From Lepisosteus oculatus (Eukaryota > Chordata > Actinopteri > Semionotiformes > Lepisosteidae), in assembly GCF_040954835.1 (NCBI RefSeq), contig NC_090718.1, forward strand, positions 14,213,532-14,277,531: a stretch of 64,000 nucleotides of DNA, given 5' to 3'. Below the pieces are notes generated by a model that saw only the letters and a program-made list of their open reading frames with translations, was not told the DNA's origin and ran no database searches. Below, piece after piece: positions 10,476 to 20,797 of the stretch; within the stretch, counting starts at the first letter, position 1; each line of letters opens with the position of its first letter. The position numbers and the translations under genes were made by a program.

Positions 10476-11727
10476 ATTCAATGTCCTTTTTCAAGTGCGT
10501 TTGATAACTGTACAATTAAAGTGAAGACCGAGGCACGTCTTGCATATACTGTATATTAACGTTTCCAATCGCGTATTAAACATTTAAATACTAAAAAAAC
10601 ACCATATTAATCTAAAAACGAGGGCGTGTCTACTTATATTAAAATTAAGTTATCGTTATATTAGCATTTTAATAAAATCATGTTGAAGTTATCATGCACC
10701 CTTCACAAGCCTGTGAAGCTGTCACGGGTTTGAAGACGAATTTACCCACGACACGGGACTTGGATATAAGCGGAACTAAATTTGACAGCGACACAACACT
10801 TTTTAAACACTGCGACACCACTGACACCTACAAATTAATAAAAATGCCCTGGAGGAAACCTTTGCGCAGAAGATAAATTGTTGTACTCCATGTCAATAAA
10901 ATGTTTTGACAGGTCTGAAGGCCTCATCTGTCGTCAGTCAGTGACTGCGCTACTTGTAACTAATCATGAGTGGTTTCCTAATGCAATTCTTCTCATTCCA
11001 ACTGAAATTCCTTCGTGTATGTCTGCGTTAATGTATTAATTAAATTGTATAATATATTTAAATATACAATACAATATAGTGCATATGAATACATTAAATG
11101 TATAAATGTAAGGAGAGAAACAAACCACGTAAAAATCAGTTTATCCGTTTACCCTGAAAAATTGGAGCTTGTGAAATGTCTTTCTAAATCGTGGGCGTTT
11201 GGTGTTTTTTCTGTTAAAATCTAACCGAACGACTTTAGCTGTGAAGGGTTTCTGAAAGCAGAGCATAAAATGGTTATTTTTAAATTTTAGATTTTTTCTA
11301 TCCTGATACCCTACCTAGAGAAACCCTGTCTGCGCTACAGAAAAAGGAACATTGCTTAATCGCTCAGGGTCCTTGATATGCTAAATAGCAGTCCTTTGTT
11401 TTGGAAACAGCTTAAGTGCCAGAGTTGTAGTAGCCTTAAAGAGAAAGAGCTTTCAAGCATGAAATCCAGCTTATGGATATCATCTTTCCATTAGGATAGC
11501 AACGCCAGACTCCATTGCTGTCACTTAGACTTTAAACCCCAGTATGCCAGGCCTGTTGACTGATCTGTTTTCTAGATCGGAGAATAATTCAGCTCTTCAC
11601 AGGATGTTAAATGCACCGTTTGCTTTTCCTGAGCCTGAGCTGCTATTGTTTTATCTCCACAGGCTTCATGTGGGACTTGGAGAGAGGGGATCTCTGCACA
11701 GGTGAGCCCAGTTGCTACCAACTTGTT
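10476..11727. other. intergenic, no recognised feature
   Basis: AT-rich. Small open frames (10694-10876, 11015-11224, 11611-11838) resemble nothing known and lack splice context. Confidence 0.35.
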
Positions 11728-11824
11728 ACCTCTGACTCAGTCCACTTGTGCTTTGGGGTAGATGGTGGCCTCCAGCAAGGAGATCACCACTTTTACCTTT
11801 TCACAAATGCTCACAAGTGGACAC
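11728..11824 (+). repeat. inverted duplication arm, partner of 8497-8611
   Basis: See 8497-8611. The 97 bp arm contains ACTCAGTCCACTTGTGCTTT and TTACCTTTTCACAAATGCTC. It lies 25 bp before the repeat at 11850. Confidence 0.6.
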
Positions 11825-11849
11825 CATGTTTAAAATGATGCCTTCTTTC

Positions 11850-11982
11850 CTTACCTGTAATCCTATTAACCTACAATAAATACACGTAACTTTTACAAAT
11901 TATTCTTATAGCTCGTTATTGCATGGTTTAATTTTGTTTTCTGTCAGCCTGTATATCTCAAATGCATTCCAAGGCCTTGTCC
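11850..11982 (+). repeat. unnamed dispersed repeat, copy 2 of 3
   Basis: This diverged copy shows TACCTGTAATCCTATTAACC, ACAATAAATACACGTAAC and CAAATGCATTCCAAGGCCTT, matching the order of 10310-10475. Confidence 0.5.
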
Positions 11983-12473
11983 AAGCAGAAATATCTGCTT
12001 ACAGTGGGATTTATTCAGTCTGTTTCCTTGGGGACAGTGCTTATGCACATTTAAATAGTTGTTCTGTGACAACGGTACACAGAAATGGGAGAACGAGGGA
12101 GCCAGCCCCATGGACAATGGTAGGACACAACAGGAGGTGAGAATGCATGTCAATGGCACTGTTTCTACAGGCAACTACATGTGCGCTTACAGGGCATCAC
12201 TGTGGCTCAGAATTGCTAACATATACTGAGGGCACTGCTGAACTTGGCTGTGCTGCTGTTCCTGCCCTTTAATACCATTTCCAAGTGCAAGACACTTCAT
12301 TTCCCCCACCATGCATGATTTGCATGTGAGTAGTTTGAATAGGACTCGCATTTTATTCGTAAGATGTACTTTTTCTGTAGTTTTAAATGATACTCATAAA
12401 ACATTAATGTTAATGATATGTAAATACCAGGGCTCCAAATCTACACCTTTTACTTTTTAAACCAAAAGATATT
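11983..12473. other. intergenic, no recognised feature
   Basis: No exon or known repeat recognised. Confidence 0.35.
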
Positions 12474-12781
12474 TCATCCATTTTCTAACCATTTCTTCCA
12501 ATTGCGGGGCCTATATCCTGGCAAGCACTGGGCAAGGTAGGTACGCCCTGGGTGGGACGCCAGCCCATTGCAGGGCAGACACACACATTCCCAGTCAGTT
12601 AAACTACCAGTATGTTTTTGGACTGTGGGAGAAACCCGGAGAAACCAGAGGAAACCCACGTGAACACGGGAAAAACATACAAACTCCATGTAGAATGTGA
12701 CCCAGGTCTGGAATTGAACCCAGACCCCAGTGCTGTGAGGCAGCAACACAGACAGTGCCACCATGCCACCGTGCCACCACA
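12474..12781 (-). mobile_element. V-SINE, minus orientation
   Basis: Read on the plus strand this is the reverse complement of a V-SINE: CATCCATTTTCTAACC, GGGTGGGACGCCAGCCCATT, TATGTTTTTGGACTGTGGGA, AACCCACGTGAACACGGG, AATTGAACCCAGACC (B box region) and GTGCCACCATGCCACC (head end). It is nearly full length and better preserved than the copy at 7607. Confidence 0.8.
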
Positions 12782-13558
12782 AAACATCTTGAATGCACTA
12801 AAACAACACCATAACAATATCCAGATACTCATTTTCAAAACTTCTCGCAACACAAGAAACATGTCCAGGATGGCATTTGCTTGATTCAGCCTGGAAAAAG
12901 ACAAATCAAACATCGTCTTAAACCAGAGGTGAAAAGGATACTTTACAAAACAGCACTTATAATTTTGCTTTTGTTCTTTGGGTGATACTACCTAAGTCAG
13001 CCCCATAATCAGATTCAGCTGTTACTCTGAAAAACTCAGAAGAATCATCTTTAGCAGTTTTGCCTCAGTTTGTTAGACCTACTGTAGCAAAAATAACAGC
13101 ACAGACAGGATTTTTTTGTAATTGAGTCAACTGCTTTTGACATTGAACTCCACTCTATCTGTGGAATGATTCACTGGAATTTTATAACTTGAAGGGCTTT
13201 TGTCTTGTTTATATTCCCTGGTTTAATTAAGCATGCAATCACAGGATGTTCTTAATTAAAAGCAGGTTTGGTATGCTTTTATTTTTCTTTCTCAAAATTA
13301 ATTTGACAGTCTTTGCAAATTTTCAGTACAAATACTAGTTTAAACTAGTAAGAAGTGAGGGGTTTATCATATTCATAAGCAGGTGTTGGACTGGAGCCAG
13401 TATTCCCTGGACGGAGAAGTACTGAGACATTGTTCTTGGGTGTCTGTTCCAAGCGACTCAATAGTAGTGCATCCTACTTTGTACTGTACACTGGGATTCT
13501 AGAATGTGTGTTCTCTTTGGCAGGAATTGAAACTTAAACCTGTAGAAAAATCTTTCAA
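12782..13558. other. intergenic, no gene seen
   Basis: No exon recognised. It contains the perfect palindrome at 13334-13349. Confidence 0.35.
13334..13349. repeat. perfect 16 bp palindrome ACTAGTTTAAACTAGT
   Basis: A perfect dyad centred on TTTAAA. It may be chance or a dyad binding site. Confidence 0.4.
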
Positions 13559-13668
13559 GTAGGTAGCTGAGACAGCATGTGTAGGCTGCAAAGGAACAAG
13601 TAAAGGTTTATTCCATGCTGAAAAGAGAAGAAAAGAAACAACATTTCAGCTGTGGAGCCTTCTTCGGG
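13559..13668 (-). mobile_element. fold-back repeat copy 4 (single arm)
   Basis: The copy starts GGTAGCTGAGACAGCATG and continues GCAAAGGAACAAGTAAAGG, TTTATTCCATGCTGAAAAG. It ends with the mutated core, which reads CCCGAAGAAGGCTCC then ACAGCTGAAATGTTG on the minus strand. CTGA is lost (CCGA) and GAAAC has become GAAAT, so the core is probably dead in this copy. Confidence 0.6.
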
Positions 13669-14451
13669 TCCCAAAATCATCCGGAAACTAGGATCACACC
13701 TTCCCCCTTCTCTCAACAACAGACTCGTTCCTACAAATTCTCTCTATTCATTTGCAGGTTTTGAATTCACACCTCTCTTCTCCTCTTTTGACTTCACACC
13801 ACCTAAAAAAAAAGAAAAATCTTTCAAGGCAGTGTCTCTGTTATTCATTTCTTAAGGTACAAATGCATTGGCCGAAATAGCTAGGTCACAACTGGCACTG
13901 CAGGAATCGCCAGCATTGTTGTGAAAACTAATACTTGAGGCTTTGGCACATTTCAAATGATGGTAACATTTTTGTCATCTCAAACCAGTGCCGTTTGGTT
14001 CTAGTGTCCAAAATCAGTCTCTTGCACAGTAACAGGGCTCCCAGTTAATTCATTTTCTCTTTCTGCTGCAGTGCATTCAGTTGTGCAAGAGTTCCTGATG
14101 TTTTTGGTCTCTGCAGACATGTAACATTACAGTACATACTGTGTCTAGTTTATCACAGTACATTCTAAGCTATGATCATATCCAATTTGTTCATTGTATG
14201 CATGTTTGCAAATGTCAAAATAATGGATCTTGTATGTGTTGACCTACTTTGCTTCAGTAAATTAATCCAGCATCATTTTATTCAGCAGTGAATAAGAAAA
14301 TAAGCATTAGAAAGAAATGGGTGTCGCTCTGAATTCAGTGGATTCAAGTTCTCATTCATACTTGTAGACATATCCTAACTTAAAACTTGATCTTCTATGC
14401 AGACATGTATGTGTATTGATGTTGTTGATGTTTATTTCTGTGTCTGTAATA
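13669..14451. other. intergenic, no recognised feature
   Basis: Nothing recognised; a 67-codon frame at 13652-13855 looks random. Confidence 0.35.
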
Positions 14452-14570
14452 TAAATAATAATAGCTTACACTTATATAGCACTTTTCTGGACCCTCCAGT
14501 CAAAGTGCTTTATAGGTAATAAGGACTCCCCTCCACCACCACCAATGTGCAGCCCCACCTGGACGATGCT
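14452..14570 (-). mobile_element. SINE3 (5S-derived) fragment B, minus
   Basis: This is a 3' fragment with the ATT-type tail on the left, then GCTTACACTTATATAGCACT and CCCACCTGGACGATGCT. It stops where the unnamed repeat at 14573 begins. Confidence 0.8.
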
Positions 14571-14572
14571 TC

Positions 14573-14665
14573 CTTGCCTGTAATGCTATAAACCAACAAT
14601 GAATACACTTTAATTTTACAAAATTTTTCTTAAAGATTGTCATTACATTTTAACCCTGGCAAACT
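14573..14665 (+). repeat. unnamed dispersed repeat, copy 3 of 3
   Basis: CCTGTAATGCTATAAACC and AACAATGAATACACTTTAAT match 10310-10475 almost exactly. The copy is sandwiched between two minus-strand SINE3 fragments. It might have inserted next to one SINE, or the second SINE inserted into it. Confidence 0.6.
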
Positions 14666-14666
14666 A

Positions 14667-15052
14667 TAATAATAATTAATAATAATTGCTTACACTTATA
14701 TAGTGCCATTCTGGACACTCCACTCAAAGTGCTTCACAGGTAATGGGGATCCCCTCCACCTCCACCAGTGTGAATTATCCACCTGGATGATGCGACAGCA
14801 GCCATAGTGCCCAGTACTCACACCACACACCAGCTCTCAGTGGGGATGAGAGCAGAGTAATGAGGCCAATTCATAGAGGGGGATTATTAGGAGGCCATGA
14901 TCAATAAGGGCTAATGGGGAAATTTGGCCAGGACGTTGGGGTAACACCCCTACTCTTTTCGAGAAACGCCCTGGGATTTTTAATGACCACAGAGAATCAG
15001 GACCTTGCTTTTACATCTCATCTGAAAGTCAGCACCTTTTTACAGTATAGTG
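14667..15052 (-). mobile_element. SINE3 (5S-derived) fragment C, minus
   Basis: The ATAATAATTAATAATAAT tail is followed by the body in reverse: ACACCAGCTCTCAGTGGGGA, AGGAGGCCATGATCAAT, GTAACACCCCTACTCTTTTC, CTTTTACATCTCATCTGAAA. The alignment ends at CAGTATAGTG, so the 5S head is absent. Confidence 0.8.
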
Positions 15053-15179
15053 ATCTAAAAAGATGTTTTTGCTCTTTTCATGCTGAGCACCATCTTGACA
15101 CCCTTCAGAATGTGAGGATGGAGGCTTGGAAGTGGGTCCAGAGCTCTCGGAAATGCCATCAGAACTCCCAGCCAACGTG

Positions 15180-15570
15180 ACTGGCTGGACCGGGTCTAGG
15201 TTGGAAAACTAGGAGGGCGATCCTTTGCCTCGGGTCTGGCGCAGGTTCTACGCGCCAAATTAGCCGGGCATTTTCTTCAGCTGCGGCTCGGTGCTGCGGA
15301 CCGACGGAGACGAGTCCTGGCTCCAAGGGCAGCTGGGAAGCACCCCACTCCTTGTTTATCGCGTGCGACGGTTAAACTCGCTGCACATCACGGAGCCGGC
15401 TGATTGTTCACATCGCTCCCAATACTCGGGCACGTCAAAAAAAAATTTCAGCTGTTGACCGATTAAAAACAGCTGACAAAAACAAAGACGGAACCCCAGA
15501 TGTTTGCTTCAGAGCAGTTTTATAACGCATGCCGTGAGCAGAAAGCTGTGTTATATAAAAGGGGGTTCCA
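15180..15570 (+). promoter_or_regulatory. CpG-rich patch followed by a TATA box
   Basis: CpG is dense from about 15190 to 15420 (GCGCCAAATTAGCCGGGC, GACCGACGGAGACGAG, CGCGTGCGACGG). TATAAAAGGGGG lies at 15554-15565 and is followed by a C/T-rich start-site-like stretch. Together these resemble a promoter. No downstream exon is recognised; the 76-codon frame at 15695-15925 has no family I know. It may drive a non-coding RNA or be fortuitous. Confidence 0.3.
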
Positions 15571-16721
15571 ACAGTAGCCCCTTTCTCCTTCCATCACTGC
15601 TCCCGTTTCCAAAACAAATTCTGCCTCCGAAACAGCCTGTCAGCCCAGTGCTGGTAACTGTCACCTCAGACTGAACTGCATTCAGCAGTTTTGAATGGCG
15701 CTCTTTAAAATCAGAAGGCCCTCTCTCCTTTCATTCGTTCAGCGAGTCGTTTGGCTCGGTTTCCAGCAACACCTCCCTGTCAGTCAGCCAAGGACAAGCA
15801 GAGAAGCTGGGTTTGCTTGGTGTTGCCTTTTTTTCCACACTTTCTGCATTGATTTTTGCATTTACTCTCAAATCTCGGCCCAAGGTCACTTCTTATTCTG
15901 TAAGATGTGTCAGAACCATGCTTGACAAACAGAGGGGGCCCATTATCTTCTTAGCTGAATTTCAATTTTAAGGGTTTGTTTAAAATTGGTCACACCAGGT
16001 CCACAGGAGGCGGCAGAAACGCAGTTGAAATTCCAAAGATCTTGAGTGGCTTCTGTAAAGACCAGCGCTTTAGTACAATCCGAAACTTCTGTGCATTATC
16101 CAATGTCCGCACCTGATTTAGATATCGGAAAGCTGTGATATAAATGAATTCACTGTGCTTATCGTACTGTCTTACTTAGTTTGGCCTTGTCACCACAGCA
16201 ACAGTGAGCGCTGTCCGCTCTCCTGCGGGGTCTGTGACCAGCACATTCCCGCTGACCAGTTAACAGAGTACCTCGGGCTCGGCTGTGGTCTGGAAAGGAA
16301 CAGACAACACATTTACGAGGAGCTGTCTTGGGAAGGTGAAGTTCGTTTGAATCACGTCTTCAGTGGTCCGATATTCTCGTTTTTTGTTACTGCCGGTTTA
16401 GTTCTTGGGCAGACGCTGGGAGTTTTTCCCTGGTTTGAGAAATGGGCTCTTGAAAAGTGAGAGGTGTCGGCCTGAGAATTAAGCCCCCAGGCTGCTTTCT
16501 GTAGGTTGCCGCGCTCTCCTTGATGTTGTCTCAGATTAAGGTCCCCATTGTAATGCAGTGTTCTGACCTCCTTTTCACCCGGCAGTGGACGACCGTGTGC
16601 TATCCTGTTTCACAGCTCTTTTTCGCTGGCTTCTAGGAGCCGATTAGAAATGGCTAACTAACTCTTAGGATACATACTGTAGCTGAAACCACAGAACTCA
16701 AATTGAGGGATGTTTAAATTA
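15571..16721. other. intergenic, no recognised exon
   Basis: Open frames at 15695-15925 and 16155-16460 (+) show no known domain. I would not call either a gene. Confidence 0.35.
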
Positions 16722-16998
16722 CAGTGTGTGCTAGTAAGACCTCATTTAGAATATTGTGGACAATTCTGGTCACTCTTTGCACAGAGAAAAGTAACCAGAT
16801 ACATTTGCCGGGCTTAAAGTAGTGAAAGAATTGGATATTTTTAGTCTTGAACTCAGAAGACTGAGGGGCTGTGGTCCACGTATTCACAAGCAAAGTAAAG
16901 GACTTCTGCAGAATCAACAGTGCCACACAAACCAGTGAACAAGTGGAAACTCCAGGGGAGTGCAGTTAAAACGGAGGACAGCAGGCACTTCTTTATCC
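16722..16998 (+). mobile_element. CR1-like LINE reverse transcriptase remnant
   Basis: One frame reads VLVRPHLEYCGQFWSL. This is the motif near the C-terminal end of CR1/L2-type LINE reverse transcriptases, and similar debris is dispersed in many vertebrate genomes. Frame breaks follow. The matching 3' tail resumes at 17884 after about 885 bp of unrelated DNA, so other elements appear to have split it. Confidence 0.65.
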
Positions 16999-17018
16999 TT
17001 CTTTACTTCTTTTGCTTC

Positions 17019-17553
17019 TGTCCCACTTTGTGGGAATATAGGACAAGCTACCCAAGCATGTTGTTCAATTGGACATAGATCCAAGAGGGACATCGTGGAT
17101 ATAGCTATCGTTTAGGAGTGTAATGGAAAGTTACTTAGAAAAGGTGTTTTATCCTAAAAATGTTGTTCACGGACAGAGTTGTGCTAAAGTAGCAGCTAGA
17201 TACTTAGAACAAAGTGTGATAGCACCCAACTCGTCAAGGGCAAGGGATGTTTTAATAAAGTTTATCTCTGCTGCTTGAAGAAGGGAAACTATTTGAATAA
17301 CTGCTCTTCTTTGCTTAAAGCAAAAACCTATAAGTAATGAAAAATTTCTGCTTTGCCTGTCCTTGAAGTGTTGCATCAGCTTAAAAAATATATAAAACAA
17401 GGGCTCTCCCTGCTTGCTTTTGAATCAGCTTTCACTTCTCTGCACAGACGGGTGATAACTTTTTCCCATATTGCAATATGAATAAAGACCTTACTAAGTA
17501 ATCAAGAATATTTTCTGTGGCTCCTTTATCCTAACCATAAAAGTTCCACGACA
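17019..17553 (+). mobile_element. possible solo LTR
   Basis: The segment starts TGTCCCAC and ends CCACGACA, giving TG...CA ends with short imperfect inversion. Inside are a TATA-like AAATATATAAAAC at about 17385-17397 and AATAAA near 17480. The order TATA, poly(A) signal, 3' end fits an LTR. No flanking target duplication or internal retroviral region is seen, so this is tentative. Confidence 0.3.
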
Positions 17554-17689
17554 GGAGGAATTTACTGGTCCAAAAAGATCTGCATACAGAAGACATGATG
17601 GATGGATGGATTAATACCCTCATCATTTCCTTTTTTTAAATTATATAATGTTAGCATGCCCAAAGGGGTTGGGCAACCAGTTGACCTTG

Positions 17690-17863
17690 GACCCCTAGAG
17701 GTTTTTTTCTCTCCTTACTATGGAGTTTTTGGTTCCTCTCCTCCATTGTCTTCTGGTCTTCTGTTCGGTATTCACAACATGTATTGTCACTTGCATTGTA
17801 AAGAGCCTTGAAGCAACCTTGTTGTGAAAGGTGCTATATAAAAATAAATTGAATTGAGTTGAT
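17690..17863 (+). mobile_element. L2-like LINE 3' tail
   Basis: The tail has TTTTTGGTTCCTCTCCTCC, TTGTAAAGAGCCTTGAAGC, AAAGGTGCTATATAAAAATA and AATTGAATTGAGTTG. CTATATAAAAATAAATTGAATTG is the usual 3' signature of fish L2-clade LINEs. The element is 5' truncated. Confidence 0.75.
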
Positions 17864-17883
17864 GTCCTTCTTTTATGCAAAGT

Positions 17884-17955
17884 CTGGATGAGATCCTCAA
17901 ATCAATTGGCTAATAACAGGCTGAAAGGCCTCCTCTCATTTGTAACCATTTTTAG
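17884..17955 (+). mobile_element. CR1-like LINE 3' tail (second part of the split copy)
   Basis: CTGGATGAGATCCTCAAATC, then GGCTGAAAGGCCTCCTCTCA and TTTGTAACC. The same tail occurs at 30002, 34520, 41180 and, inverted, 33455. Confidence 0.6.
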
Positions 17956-18390
17956 GTGCGTCTGTGACTCTCGCGTGCGTCTTGTCGGCCTGTTTCCTCT
18001 CGCACTGTCCTGTCTGCTTGCCACTCAGTTCGACAGGCATCTTCTCAATAAACGCCTTTAAAGAAATATCACCATTCTCTTTGAATTTGATAGATTTCTA
18101 TTGTGCAGGTGCTGTGTACAACACAAGTAAAACTAGTGTTAACAGTAATAAAAAAAATTCTTATGTGAATGGTTTCTGCCTACACTGGCTTCTGAGTGGA
18201 CATTTCAGGGGACACCTAAGAAGGAAAAGCTAAAGACATCAAACCTAGTGCACTCATCTCCCAAGAGAATCATTAGCTAGACTAAAAAACCTCTCTCTGT
18301 GTTTCCTGTAAAAGGTGAATTAAAATAAGCTGATTTTAGTAGGTATACAGTACATTTGAGAAAGTGGTTTCAGAACCATTACAATCAAAA
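17956..18390. other. intergenic, no recognised feature
   Basis: Nothing recognised. Confidence 0.35.
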
Positions 18391-18603
18391 AGCCTGGGTG
18401 TGGGCTTTTGGTTAAAGTGGATGCTGGTACACACCGAGACTCAGTGCCTGCTTTTCCACCGGGGCAAGCTGTGGGCAAACTATCAGGATGACTCACATGG
18501 AATGGGAAGTTTGCCCGCAATGGAAAATAAGGACCCAAGAGTGTTGCCTCACAGGAGGGCCAATCAGTTGTAATTGAAGACCGCACTGTGCATAATTTAA
18601 AGC
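18391..18603 (-). repeat. 213 bp inverted duplication, arm 1
   Basis: The reverse complement aligns to 20585-20797 without a single gap over 213 bp, with about 13 mismatches counted by eye (about 94% identity). The mismatches cluster near the GGTCC at 18532 and its partner. It contains a CCAAT box with TAATTG beside it (CCAATCAGTTGTAATTG). An open frame crosses both arms in the same relative register, but most differences would change amino acids, so coding is not supported. The family is not recognised. Confidence 0.85.
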
Positions 18604-20584
18604 ATACAATAACATATGAAGTATACACAAACGTATGTAAACCTGTTCCATCTTAATCTGTGTATTTACTTCATGTGTTTTCTGGGTGGCTCCAATGGCT
18701 GCATTTATAAGAAGGTTTGTAACCATTCCTAACACTGTGGACGCCCAGGGGCTACTCGTTGACTGCTCAGAAAGTCTATGCTCATTTTCATCCATGTGAA
18801 GAGTATGATGAGCGTATCCCTCTTCCCAGATGCAGTCCAGCTGCTTTCCATTCCAGCAGATAAACTTGCTCACAGCTGGGTCCTCAAGACGCCGTGCTGG
18901 AGAGATTAAGTTTAAAAGCGGACCAATATCTCGGACGATTCGTAACGACAGAAACAAAAAGTTTGTCGAAATGTCAGAGCGGAGGAGCAGGCACAACACA
19001 CAAAGTCAGTTATTGTGTTTGTGGGGTCGTGCCCCCTCCTACTCCCCCCAACCCCCCCCCCCCAGCCTCACTCCCCCAGCTCGCTCCAGCCAGGGGAAGA
19101 CAAAAGCCATCTGATGTTATAGACAGCAGCTTGTGTGGTTTCATTCGAACAGAACAGGCCTCCCACTGGAAATGCCTGAATATCCCTCCTGAAATGTCTC
19201 TACTGTACTGTAGAGTGCTGCAGGAATGGCCTGGCAAGGTCGTCCTCTTTGTGTGGAAAGGCAGTGATCTGGGAGGGGGACAGGATTGTGTAATCCTCTC
19301 TGGCCGACAGCAGCCACTTGGTTTAAAACATGACGCCTTGTAAAGCAGAATAGATTTTTTACTGTTCTTTCTTCTTTTTTGTTTCTTTTTCTTTTTGGTT
19401 TTTTGTTTTCAACAGTAACAATAGCGGTAAGCAGTCAATTTACAGTGTGCCCATCATTCAAAATAAAACGGCACCATCATCCATTGATACAAAAGGAAAT
19501 AAACTATATTATGATGTGTTATGGCATATGAGGATACAATTGGACAGCCCCCCAGTACCATAATAATACTAGAAAGACAAAAAATCTATTAAAAATTGCC
19601 TTTCTTAATTCGGTTTATAAATTCACAAGGGAGACCAGATCTTCTTAAAGTGCTCCGATCTCAAGTGGAGATCATACGTCAGTTTTTCCAGTGGTACTGT
19701 AGAAGTACAGCTACTTGGGAAAACCACATTTCACCATTCGGTACCTTGGAGACCGACCACAGCAGCAAAATACCTTTCTTAGCAAAATGAACAAGTATAG
19801 AAAATAGACACTCAAAACTGAGTGGTAGAATGGCTTTAAAAGTGTTATTTTTTAATCCACACAGCGCCCTCAACATGTTACAGAACGCGAAGAAACATGA
19901 TCCTAATCCTATGGGGACCTCTAAAATGTCATGCCCTTTTGTTTTTGAAGTTCGTCCTCAAGCATCTTTTATATCTTTGTTTTCTGTCTGGTTAACGCAG
20001 CTCTCGCCATCTTTCCTAGACCTTGCTGCTGTGAAAGTTGGAGAGGTTGAGCTGTTATCAAATAAAAAAAAATGACTTAAGACACAACGATTCAGAACAC
20101 TGCCCGTTTGTTCAGAGCTATCTCTCTTGTCTGCATGAACAAACTGAATCATTTTCTCTTCACCACCTATGAAAAATGTTTTGAATTATAAAAACTAAGG
20201 TCAATCTGTTGTGAAACTACTGAAATGATAGTGATTATTCTTGCATTTAAACTTGTAAATTAGTAGTCCCTTTATCTCCACGAAGAGGCCTCCTCTCCAA
20301 AAACTACCTTGCGCAACAGCACTCATTACAGAAAAAGCGTCTTGATCTTCAGCAGGATGGCTGTGCTTACTTCTCTGTGCTGTGATCCCACTCTGCGATT
20401 ACGCACCACTCGGGCTCACCCTGCACTTGTGTTATCTGGATGGAGCACTATCAATTAGCCGCAGCCCACAATTACAGCAGCCCCATGGCTCTGGGTTGCT
20501 CCCGTCGCTGCAGTGATATGGCTTCAGTCTCCCGCAGCCCCCTCTCAGCAATTACCCCAGCTCTGCCAAGCACTGGCTCGGTGA
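18604..20584. other. 1.98 kb spacer between inverted arms; possible regulatory DNA
   Basis: No exon recognised. A T-rich run lies at about 19358-19410. Positions 20340-20584 are GC-richer with repeated CAATTA motifs (CAATTAGCCGC, CAATTACAGC, CAATTACCCC), homeodomain-like sites. Conservation cannot be judged here. Confidence 0.3.
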
Positions 20585-20797
20585 GCTTTAAATTATTCAC
20601 AGTGCGGTCTTCAATTACAACTGATTGGCCCTCCTGTGGCGCAACAGGCTTAGGTCCTCATTTTCCATTGTGGGCAAACTTCCCGTTCCATGTGAGTCAT
20701 CCTGACAGTTTGCCCACAGCTTGCCCCGGTGGAAAAGCAGCCACTGAGTCTCGGTGTGTACCAGCGTCCACTTTAACCAAGAGCCCACACCCAGGCT
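20585..20797 (+). repeat. 213 bp inverted duplication, arm 2
   Basis: This is the partner of 18391-18603. It begins GCTTTAAATTATTCACAGTG and ends GCCCACACCCAGGCT. Equal arm length without indels sets this pair apart from the much more diverged repeats around it. Confidence 0.85.
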
